Of a stretch of DNA of 64,000 bases, positions 25,901 through 38,200 are shown piece after piece; the stretch's first letter is position 1; each line of letters opens with the position of its first letter. Origin of the DNA: Kryptolebias marmoratus (Eukaryota; Chordata; Actinopteri; Cyprinodontiformes; Rivulidae); contig NC_051437.1 of assembly GCF_001649575.2 (NCBI RefSeq), forward strand, positions 16,273,507 to 16,337,506. Direction: 5' to 3'. A model generated the notes under the pieces. That model was given only the letters and a program-made list of their open reading frames with translations, was not told the origin of the DNA and made no database searches. A program made the translations under genes and the position numbers.

Positions 25901-28245
25901 GAAGTAGTGAAATTCATACATGCCATCACTCATTGACAATGTTGCATAAACATATCAGATGTCAGTATGCCCATACAGGTTGTGTAGCCAATTGTTTTGC
26001 TTGTAAATTTGGCATATTGTTTGATTTTTCTGTTTGCTGAGAAAAAATGACAATGACACCAAACCTAATGCACCAAAATACATCAAACTAGATATTATGA
26101 TGGCTGTTGTCACAATGAAATAGTTTGTAAGGAAGGAGGCCAAAAGAGGGAATGAGGATCATAGCCACCCAGAGACTTGTAGGTGAGAAGAAGAGTTTTC
26201 GTATGAGTTTGAGATCTAATTGGAAGCCAGTGAATCTGAATGAGGGTTGAAGTTATGTGCTGCCAGGATTTGGTGTAGGTAAGAATCCTGGTAGTAGAGT
26301 TTTGGACACACTGGTGGCTTTCAGGACCTTTACTAGGCACCCCAAACAAGACTCACAGTCGTCCAAATGGGAGGTGATGGAAGGATGAATGAGAGTTTTT
26401 GCCAGATCAGGGTACTGGCAGCCAAAATCTTGGACTGTTTTTAAGATAAAAAAGGCAGAGAAGGAGAATGGAGTGCAAGTTAAAGCCAATGTTACAATTC
26501 CAAAGGATTGGTGAATGAAGTACCCATCTGTATACAGGAGGATACTGCATCTCTGAATTCTTGGACCACAACTAAAGGATCAGTTTTGCTGAGGCTGAAT
26601 TTAAGTACAGTGGATTTGAAGACATTCAGGCTTTGATATCCTAGGCAGCTGACCAGGGCGAGAGGAGAGAAGGTAGTGGTTGGATTGGTGCTGATGTATA
26701 TTTTTGAATCACCAGTATATGAGTGGGCTTTGAGACCATAGCTGGAGATCATTTGAGCAAGGAGAAGCACATAAATGATAAAAAAGCAGTCCGAGTACAG
26801 AGCTTTGAGGTACTCCTTGAATAACCAGGGCTGCAGATAAGTAACACTGAAACTACAAGAGAGCTGAAACAGTGAGATACCCACCTGAAAAGGATAGTGT
26901 GAGAAATTGTATCAAATGCAACAAAGAGGTAAAGGAGAATGAGTAAACTGATTTGTGATGAAGTCTGCAGCAGTGAGTAAAACATTAGTGATTTTAACGA
27001 TTGGCTTCTGAACTTCCTAGACCCCATGTTATTTAAGCACCCACAAGACGAACTGGAAAAACTTTGATCCATGAAGGCCACATCCCAAAATCCACAAAAC
27101 CCAAACAATCTACTGGAAAACATTGTACTCCACACCAGAGGGCACACCCTGAGTCCCTAAATCCAAATTCTGATGGTTTAGAGCTGTTTTGGTCACATAA
27201 GGGAGTTCCACATAACTTTAATTGGTTTAAATGTTATAGCTTATTAGCGTAAGTACAGTTAAAAAAAGAAGAAGAAAAAAAAAAACCTTTTCCCATGTGC
27301 ACAAGATATGCTGGTGAGCATGGGAAAAGATTAGCCTGCATGTGTATGCTTGAGCATGTGTTCACTTAAACATATGGCACAGCAGGTGTGCACTAATGTT
27401 TTTAAAGACTCTAAATAATTCTCAACAAGAATTTACAAAGCTTTACTTAAACGACTTTGTCTTTATGCTCTTAAAAGGCCTAAATGCATTTGATGAAATG
27501 CTGTGAGACGCTTGTGTTTTTCAGTAGCTGTTGAGAAATGCGTGCCTCGTTGTATATGCTTTGTCTCGTTTGCATGTGCTGCCGAGTTTTCCAGCAGGTC
27601 TTGGGATGACTCCTGGTAGTAATGGTTTTATAATATTAGGGGTTGGTAGGTGGTGGTAATGCAGATGGTGTCTCGTATTTCTCATAAGCAAAGCCGCTGT
27701 GAGAGATTAACCCCTCATACCACCACAATCTCCACGTCAATGACACCTCTCATCTTATCCTGCTGAATCATCTTTGTGACAGCCCAAACACTTTAGCACA
27801 CACTATTCTTATCCAAAGAGCTCCATGCCTCTTTTTCACATTCTCTAGTTTCCCTTCATCTGCTTAAACTGTGGCTACCCTGCCTTATACCCGATTTTCT
27901 CACATTTCCCAGCATGCATAATGTCTTTCAAGTTGAGCGTAAAGCCGGCCATACGCTTGTGATTGCATAGTCAGAGGTGATTGCATATATTCTTACACAT
28001 TCTTGTATGTGCCCACACACACGCTCATAAAAACCAACGCATCATTTTTTTTACACTTCAACAGGTTGTTAAGCAGCACGCCAGAAAGTGCATTTTCATC
28101 AGACCACCATGAATTTTATAGAAGACACATTTGCAGCTTTTTAAAGTTTCTCTGGCTGTTTCTCTTCACCTCCTTCATAGGACTGTGTCAGTTTTCTGCG
28201 GTCCTCAAACTGGTGTGTGGTTAGGAATTAGTTAATAAAGCTATG

Positions 28246-28280
<35 letters not shown>

Positions 28281-31200
28281 TATCTTTTCTGGAGCCACAC
28301 TATGCTATTCTTGACCTTAGCACTGCTTAGCAATTACCTAAACAAAACAGAGTAAAATCCATTGATGATACTTCAAGGTAATCAAAGGGGATCTTTTCAT
28401 CTTCACATTCCTGCTGTTCAGTTTTTGGTTGTGGTTTTGAGAAATGTTCAAGCACCTGCCGAAATTACCAGCACATTAATCATTGTGACTTTACAATTTA
28501 ACGCTACACTTCAAAAAATGTTGGCACACTCGTTACATATGACTTATAAAAACACATTAATTTTAATTTTTCCTAGTAACACCCGCCACTATTACACCCA
28601 CAACGTGCAAGGCAGGACTCAGGAGCACAGTGTGAGAAATGATGGTTCTTGGTTGTGTTACTACTTTGAGGTATTACTCTCCAGGTTCCACGTATATCTG
28701 AGGGTTACTTCAAGACTGTCAGGATTTGGATTTTTGGTTTTCAGTTAGTTGCTTTATGTTTCAGTTGGTGTTTATTATTTTCTGTTATCTTGTAGTTTGG
28801 TTCGTGTTTCCTTCTGCTCTTGTCTCATGTGTCTGTGTTTGTTTTCATTTTCATTCCCCCAGCTTAGTCATTTGGTTACCTGTCACTCCCATCTCCACCT
28901 GTGAGCAATATTAATCATGTCACCTGTCTCCACTTACCTGATTATCCTCAGCACTTTAAAACCCGGTCATTTCTCTCCATACCTCGCTGGTCCATTGTCT
29001 AAGGTTTGTCTCTGGTTTGTCTATGGTTTGTTGCTCGTTTCTGGTTGTTGTTTTTTCCGTCACGCTTGTCTCCGTCTCCGTTTATGTTAGTGTTAGGTTG
29101 TTCTTTATTTTGTTCTTGCTGCCACGTCAGCTTTTGTTTTGTGTTTCTTTAGTTAATAAATTATTGTTTGTTAAAAATGAGTCTGCGCTCTGGGTTCGCC
29201 ATCGTCTCCACCGTTCATGACAAAGACAGTGTGATTGCTGTAAACACTGCTGCATTAAATGAATGTTGATACTAACTGATACTTGATCATTGCAAAGAGT
29301 CGGGGAAACAGAAAGGTACTAATTTAGACTGATGGAATGAAACAATTTTAAGGTGAGTGCACAGGGTTTGTGTGCATGAGATATTATTAAAACATAAAAT
29401 TTTCAACAGCTTTTCAAAAGCCTGTGAGGTACTCACAGTGTTTCCAGGCTGTGCAGACCTTCAAAACATCTTGAGCCCATGCTTTGTATGTGGTTGTTAT
29501 GGAGATGCCTGGAAAAAGTCCACAAATAATTTTTAGGAGATCAGACATTAATTTCTGCTCTGCACCCAAACCACTCTGTTATGTAGTAAGATAAAAAAAT
29601 TAAAAAAAAAACCTCTGGTATGTTTTGCGAGACATAGGTAAACAAATCAAGCTGTCACTTACAGTACGACAAGGGCGGAGAGGTTGGTAAATGTGTAATC
29701 TGGGATGTGTGTGATTTGGTTGAGGGCCAGCGTCATTGCCTGCAGGGAGGGCAAAGAGTCCAAGGCCACCACTGGGATCTCTGTCAGGGAGTTGTCATCC
29801 AGCCACAGGTGTCTCAAAGAGCGAACACCTCCAAAGGCCTCAGCTGGAACCTCAGACAAGAGGTTGGCATCAAGACGCCTGCGGGATGAGAAGAGAAGTG
29901 CTCAGCAGGATAATCACCTAATTGCAGCATTTCTGCCCATGTACATGCAAATCTGCACTTTTGTGTGCATTAGAGGCTGTGTCATGACTCCAAACTTTTA
30001 GGATTACTGGAAGGGTATTATAAGAATTATATGCCCTTTATTCTCTCCCTTTCAACTTTGCTGCAGCCTCTTAGAAGTTCTTCATTATGATTTATTCCCA
30101 TGCTAAATAAGCTATTTCAAGCTTCACCAGCTCAGACATGCATGAAATGCAAGATGAGGAAAAACACCGACATGTAGTAACGATTATTGTGAGCCTGTTT
30201 TATTCGTCCTTGGTTTATTTATGTTATGTAAGGATTTCTCTGCTCAGCGTGTGGAAAAAGAGGAAAGACAGTTAAAGACGCATCTTCAGCCGCTCCTCGT
30301 CTTTGCATTCTTTCTTTCCAGTTTCACATCTTCTTTCATCCAATGAAGGTAGTATCACAGTGGACACCTATATTATGCTTTTACACATGTACTTTCATCT
30401 TTTCAAACCATACGAAACCCCCAAAAAACTTTTGTCCTTTTTCCTCCCTTAATACCCTAAACCCTCAGGCAAAGAGCGTGGACACCCACCCCTTGTAAAT
30501 ACACCCATGCATACACACTGTCAATAGTGATAAATGATCCCCTCAAGGCAGGCTTGACAAGCTGAGACCACTTCCTTCTGCTATTCTTCTCTCCTTGGCC
30601 CTTCACACTTTTTCATTAATCTCTTTTTGCTCCCTCTGGCCCCTCACAGATACGCACACACATTTTGTTTCTTACATCGTCACTGATGGACTCCCAGCCA
30701 CTGTGAGCTCCTTTGAATCTCAAACTCTAGCTCTTGTTGTGAAGCGTCCTCTCCTCCCAGTCTTCTACTGAGGTTCGTTGATTCCAATGCTCCTTACCCT
30801 CATCACTCTTCTGAGGCTACACCAAACAAAACGGATCATCAAAGTGAAATCTGAACTTGAACTTAGAACTTGCCTCCCCAAAGGACCTTTTCCATCAAGC
30901 AACTGTAGATGCTGATAGATTATTAAACACAAGCCTGCATGGACACTCTTTATAAACCTATAAATATGTCATGGATGTCCACACACAGAGAAACAGCTTC
31001 ATGAAATTTCATTGTTCCTGGAGGTTAAAATGGCCTTTACAGCTGCAAAGCCCTGTCCACGTGCTTACTGTGCCCCCCGAGGACACTGTTTGTCCCTGAG
31101 TGAAGTCACAGGATTACGGAAGGCCCTTCAACTTTCTGGGCTGCTCTCTGAAACTGAAAAAAAACAAAAAACAAAAAACAACTAGTTGATCCTTCGGGTA

Positions 31201-31762
31201 GACCTGCCAGGTCTCCAGAAGGTGCAGACAGAACGGGGGAACATTCCACTGAAGCCAATAAAGCAGACTATTTCCTGCCCATCACTTCAAAGTCTGATGT
31301 ACGATTATAGGAGTGAGATGCAGAAACAGAAAGACAGATCTCTTAAAATACTCAGGAAATCCTGGGACCTCTTTGTGTTGGTTCAGTTCTCCAGATGGCT
31401 AAGGTTTTATACAGTGGGGAACCAGGACAAGCACATTTTAAAGCCAGCAAGTGAAATCTCTAAAAACAGGCTGCTGCTGATTTAAAACTGCTTGTGAAGC
31501 TCATCAGTGGTGATTATGCTACTTAACCTGTAGGTTGGAGCCCAAAACACAACTGCTGCTCTGCTTGTGATGGCACCAAACTAAACTACCTCACTCACAC
31601 TCAAGTGTTGTAACTCTCTTGTTTCAAAGGGTGAGAGAATTTTTCTTAATCACTTTCAGCAGACAAAGGGATTTTTTAAACTGAGATTAAATCAGGATTT
31701 ACTTTGGATAAGACCTCCTTTATACGTTTATACCAATGTAAAATCCATGTGCTGACTCATTT

Positions 31763-31797
<35 letters not shown>

Positions 31798-34700
31798 TTT
31801 TTACCTGGTGTTTTTATGCCAATGAGAGGCGCCGACAAGCTTCTCTCTCCAAAGCCTTTCCAGTAATCTTTCTCTGCTGAGCTTATCATTACTATAATGA
31901 CAAGGTGCGTCTCTCTATGTTGGCTCTGTGTGTGTATTCTGTGAGTGTGTGTGTCTTTTCAATGCATTAGGTGATCCCTATCCAAAGTAAATTGATAGAA
32001 GACCTCACACACACTAAAGGCAGATCATCATGAGAGCAAATTGTTTTTTTTTTTCTTTTTTGAACAGACACATATTCACATGAGGGCAGCTGCATGTGGA
32101 ATATATAAATGTCCTGTACAGAACATGCGTGAGTATGTGTACAAGCTTTCTCATTTTCAAGGGAACACAAGCTTGGCTTATAGCAGACAGAGAACATTGT
32201 AGGTGGTAGAGGAGTTCATTGGAGGAGTTTATTGTCTTTCATGCCCGCCCCATCTGTGTTACAGCTCGAGCAATTTGTGCGTCTGTGTGATGAAAGAAAG
32301 GATATCTACGAAGAATTATTAATTTGGAAAGCCAAGAAGTGACGTACGTGTGCTGTGCAAAGCTGAGGGCAATGAGCAGGGATGAGGAGTTCTAAAAACA
32401 CTCGACTCTACACGCACACTCACACACATACTCTGACCCCACAGATCAGACAATTAAGCCACCCAACAATCTCACTAGCTAGGGGGATAACAGTGTGGGT
32501 GGTGCAGGAGGAAGAGAGAAGGAATTGATGGAAAATAGGGTTGTTTCACAGCTCATTGGAGATGCTCTCCCTGGCCTGCAGTGTCTGCTGTTTCCCTCAT
32601 GGCTTCCAGATGCTACCATGAGCAGCGCTGACACAATCAGAGCTGTGACTCCTGCCTACAAGCTCTCGTGCTGAATGCAAAACTGTTGCAGACAGCACTC
32701 GGGTACGGTCTGTAATTTGTCAGTGGTACTCTATACCTGCAATGTGGTCAAAGCTGAAATGTGTGGGTGGCCGGCGGGGATGTTTTATTCCCTGCTGGAT
32801 GAGGTCGAGTAGCATGATTAGAGTGTGCGTACATGTGCAAGCGAGAGACTCACAAGGACAACAGGTTGGGCAGGTCCCATGGAGCATCATCAGGAAGTCT
32901 CTCCAGCTGGTTGTTTTGTAGCATCCTAAAACACACAAACAGATGATTCAGCTGCAGGTCTGTCTATAACCCATTTATCGTGTGTTAGTTCACATCAAGC
33001 AGAACAAATGATTTCATAGTGAGGGAAATCTGACACAAGAGGGAAAAGGCCTGTGAAAGCTTGAAGAGAAGCAGAGGATGAAGGCCGGGGGAAAAAAAGA
33101 ACAAGAACCTCCTTGGGTGGGCTGGTGATGTCATTCTCAAAAGAATGGCGCAAAAACGAGGGGGAAGTGGGGAGCAAACAATAGGCTTCTCTTTTCATTC
33201 GTCCTGCTTTCCCTTTCATTCTCTTGCCATCAGTTTTTATCTTGACCTGTCGACTGAACATGGAGGATGCAAATGCCACTGTGTTGCCCAGCAGAGCTGT
33301 TGTGGTTGTACTGCAGGCATTGTGGTGCCACAATATCTGTCATTGTGAGATTGAAAACAGTTTTTCTTTTCAAACATCAGAGGCATATCTGAGCGTATGA
33401 TGACATTAAGAATCTGATAAAGTTTAAGAATCTTTTCCGATCTTAAAAAAACTTTAATGTAAACAGTGACTAAACAGCGTTATGTCATTCATTTATTAAC
33501 TATTTATTGCAGTGAGACCTATGTGAGACCTATGTTATATACTATCCTCATAGCAAAATCAATAAGCTGTGAGGACAGTATATAAAATGGATTTAGACCG
33601 TCAATATCAAATATTTAAAAAAACTATTTCTTATGATGATTGTGGCTGTACAGCATTTTGGATTTACACACAGTTTGTGTGGGAAGCATTAATGTTTTCA
33701 GACATCTTTATTTAATTAGCTATTTTTAATTTTTATTCCTTGATTTACAGCAATTTTTGGTCTAAAAATATCAGCTTGTGGGTCAGGTTTTTCTCCAGAT
33801 TCCTTCAGCTTTCAAACCACATTGTGCTAGCTAAGTTTATGTTCTGTGGCACTGACTCTCAAACTTTTCTCAGCCAGAGCCCAAAAGGGGCTAGTTGCCA
33901 ATGCTTATGAAAACCTCCTTAAAACCATTGTCCTGCACCCACAAGAAATATGACCACAACTCATTAGATGCCACATGTCAGAAGGTACTGTGTGTTTTAC
34001 TGCTGCTTTGCTCTTTTTATGATTTAATACTTCATGGCTGCTCTACCAGAGTTGGTGGCCTCAAATCATAAGGCTGTGAACACAATATGAGAAACGGGGT
34101 GTTAAGAGAATAGCTTTGAGTGTAGTTCTAAAGTGACACTCGCTGCAGTCTCGGCAGGTGGTGTGACTGGGAGGTCCCTTCATTGCACCTGTGAAGCTGT
34201 GAGCTTGCAAATGAAACTTGGTGGAGACTTGAAGGAGCTGCAAGCAGAGCGGATTTCTTCCAACTCATAAAGTTTAACTGCACTTAATGATGCATAGCTA
34301 GTGTGTTTTATTTGAGACAGGAGGACAACCCCGTGAAGGCCGGAGTAGAACAATCTATGGAGGTTTTGAACTGGATAAAAACAAATCCACTTTAGCGGAG
34401 TTCGAAGAAAGGAGGAGGTCACTTACAAGACTTTGAGGCTGTGTAGACCTTGGAGAGCTTGGCCTGAGATATACCTCAGCTGATTCCCTGAGATACGCCT
34501 GCAAGAAAAACATGAATTTTAAAAGAGAGAAGCATGAAAGAAAAAAAAATGAAATAGAATAATTCTGACAAAGAAATCTATAAGCCCCAAAAGAGCAGTT
34601 TTACCATTTACTTTTTAAACTTTTTTTTCTTTTTTTTTTTTTTTTGTGGGGGGTGGAATCTGGATTAGGCTATGACATGACTTCATCCCAGAGTTACTGC

Positions 34701-35215
34701 TGTGGGGTTACTGTTGGGGCAGTATGCAAATAACAATATTTGATTCCCTTCAGTGTGGTTACTATTGGCCCTGAACATACTCTGAAACCTTAACCAATCC
34801 TAGGAGCTTTGATGAGTGAATAAAGACTGAGACTGGGTCAACAAGTGCAGGGTGCAAACGGTATGCATTCATGTGTATACGGATATGAGCATGTATATAA
34901 TGTTTGTGCACATAAACACATGTGTGGTGTAAATCTGCATGCCTGTTTTCATGTCCTTGAGGTGAAATTAGGCCCAATCCAAGGGGCCTTGAGGACAGCA
35001 CGGGAGAGAAACCACACACATTCATACAAGCAATCCAATCAGTTTGTTTATCAGACACAGCACCTAATGGTCATTTGTGAATGTGTATAAGATGTCCAAA
35101 TAAATAACATTCAGTCCAACAGAGTAAATCTCAAGGTCACAAGCTGGAAACAAAGTTTAAACACAGATTTGGTTTTCACAGCCCAAGACCACCCACTTTT
35201 ATTAAACACACACAC

Positions 35216-35283
<68 letters not shown>

Positions 35284-38200
35284 TAAAGGTTAGTCACTGG
35301 CACCCTTCTCCAGCTCTAACCATTTCTCTACAGGTGACATTCCAGCTTTATGCTAAACAGATCTCCCCTGGTCAATTTGCATCATAATATCTAGCTATTA
35401 ACATAATAATATCGATCAAAATTTGCCTTTCCAAGATGTTGTAATCTAGACAATAAAAGAATGAAAAACTCCATTTGACATCTGATATTGATGTCAACAA
35501 GTCTCGTTCTTATTACTGTGCAGTGGCTAACCACACAACCCCACCCACGCCTGCCAAATCTCACATAGTTCATATTTATCAAAACAAAGATGCACAGCAG
35601 CATGCTGTGATGCAAAGTAGTCTGAACTGATTGTTATCCAGCTATTGTGGTGCCGTTTATTCATGCCTCTCATACCACAGCCAAAAACTTAGTCAAACTG
35701 ACATTAATTGGGCCTTAGACTGTCTAAGTATAGATTTTTACAGAAATCAGAGACAGCTGATCCTTCTAATTCCTTTTTTTTCTCTTGAATCAAGTTAAAA
35801 AAAACAGTTTTGGCTTTTGATGGGATTTTCATTCATAAAGTACCCAATATTTTCTGCCAAAGACTCAAAAAAATACCATTAGTACACTACCATTTTAAGC
35901 TTTTACAATATGAGATGGTCAGTGGGGACTATTTAAAGAGCGATATATTTCAAGGGGAAACTGTTTTAGTATATTTTTAGGTCCACACAACAGAAAAAAT
36001 ACAAGTGCCCTCATTAAACTGATTTTGTTAAAACACAATGACTAGTTGCAGATTGTTTTTTTTTTTTTCAAAAAAAACATTTAGGTTTTATAAAATAAAC
36101 CTCATAATTAAGAAACAAAGATGCACATTTATGTGTGTATTCCTCTGTCAACCTAGACCCATTCTTTAGTAGCTACATGACTGAAGCCAAAACTACATTC
36201 GACTGGAATTCTGCTTTGTTTTCTCTTAATCTTCTTTTCTTTTTGCAGACTTCATTTGTTAAATGAACAGTTATGTCAAAAGTGAAGATGGATATTTCGA
36301 AAGACAAACAAACAACAAAAAAAAAAATCAGATGTTCTCGACAGAGATCAACAGAACACTAGCAGTCTACACTGACCAATTCTTTCCATGATATCAGTGT
36401 GTGTCTTCTTGTGTGTGAGTGATTGTATGTATGTGTAAATGTTCCACACTTAGCCTCCTAGTCGTTCCACATCAATCTCATTCTAATGAAAGGCGCCTTG
36501 CTCTTGTCAAATCTTGGCTCCAAATGTTTTTTCTTTTAATTTGATTTGGGGATTGTTCTTGGCCCCCGCTCTGCATAGATAAAAAAAAAAAAAAAAAATC
36601 CACCTCAACATAAATCAGTCCTACTGAAATGATTCATAGGTGAAGGAACAGAGGCACCCACACGTTTGTGTAGTTCAAATGTGAAGGTGAAAAATGGCTA
36701 TGGTGCTGCTTGTTACAAAGGTGAGACCACCCCACTATCAGTGCTAATCAGTGAGGACTTTACTGAAGCATACCAACTGCTGATTATCTGATGTATCGCC
36801 ATGTCTCATTGCCTCAGAATAATAAACAAACCGACAGATTAAAGACTTAGAGAACAAGGACAAAGAACAACATCATATTTTTGGATTCAATCTTGTGCAG
36901 CGATAGAGGCACAGCAGGGCCTTGGCGGGTGATAGGAGTCGATGATGAAAAGAGTCAGAGAGGATAAACAGGTCTTATCTGAGACAGGACAACTTGTGCA
37001 TATGTTTTCTGTTATTGCCTGCGCATGTGTGACCTTTGATAGAGGTGGTCCATCAATAGACATCTTAATGGTTAGGTGTTTAACCCCTCAGTCCAGTCTC
37101 AGGGTCAGCCACTTAACCTGCCGTTAACCTCTGAAATTGCGGGAGTAGAATGCAGACCGGAGGAGTGTCTGTTTTCTGTAAGTGGCTGAGTGTTGTGAGC
37201 GAGTAGCAGACGTGCTGACAAATGACAATGTTGGCAGCTTTCGTAGGAGAACTGCTAATTGATCTGGATAGCTCCAGTTGTGAGGTGCACCTGGAGCTCC
37301 AAGACAGCCAATATTCTAACCTCCTAACCCTCAACTACGTCATACTCCTGGCATATCTGCAGACAATCTTATCATTGCAGGGAAGAGAAGCAGGGTAGCA
37401 CTGGCCTCCACTCACCACCTCGTTCCTCTTACGTTTCTAATTCATGCAGTATGCATGATTGCTGGAGAACTTTGACAAGGCTGGATTGATGGATCTTTTT
37501 GAGCTGAGCGGGTGGAGGTACTACTGGATATTGCTAAGATGAAAAGTGGGAGCTGTCACCTTTTTCCACACACATTCATCAAGCATGGAAGTAATGCAGT
37601 GTAGCATGTGAAAATGGTCATGGTAAAAATGGTCAAACCATACATAGTCAGGTAGTTTCACCTTTCAGGCTGCTTTAAATGGACTTCTTTCAGATCTATA
37701 ATTACCAGAGGAAGTTGATTGATGCCTCCAGATAATAAGTATGACAAACTTGACCAAAACAGATGATTATGTGAAGAGTAAAAGACAGAAGAAAAAGTGA
37801 AACGTGATCTATGGAAGGACAAACAGCACAGAGTTTAATAAAAGCGATCAACTGGAAGCGCTGTCATCTTTAAAGGGGTTTACAGGAAGAGCTTTTTAAG
37901 GAGAACTACACCACATCTATCCACTTCCAAATTGCAATTTGACCATAAACAGATAGCGCATCTTTGATATTTAAGCAGAGCTTCTGAACAGAAAGGATGA
38001 CTTTGAAATGTCAGGTAAATAAGTAACAATTGTGAGTTTGTGGTGTGGGCATCTCTGCCCTCTCATTAAACCACAGACACGTAGTCTACCTTTCAGTTCC
38101 CTCTTTTTATGCTGTGTATCACTGACAGTTCTGTGTTTAAATTGAGGTAGTTCATTGATCAAAGTGTTAAATGAAGACTTAATTAGAGGTTTTTGATCTC

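Noticed and set aside
26100..27150. Functional protein-coding gene from the 130-codon frames
   Set aside because: The frames are pieces of one frameshifted reverse transcriptase lacking an intact catalytic box.
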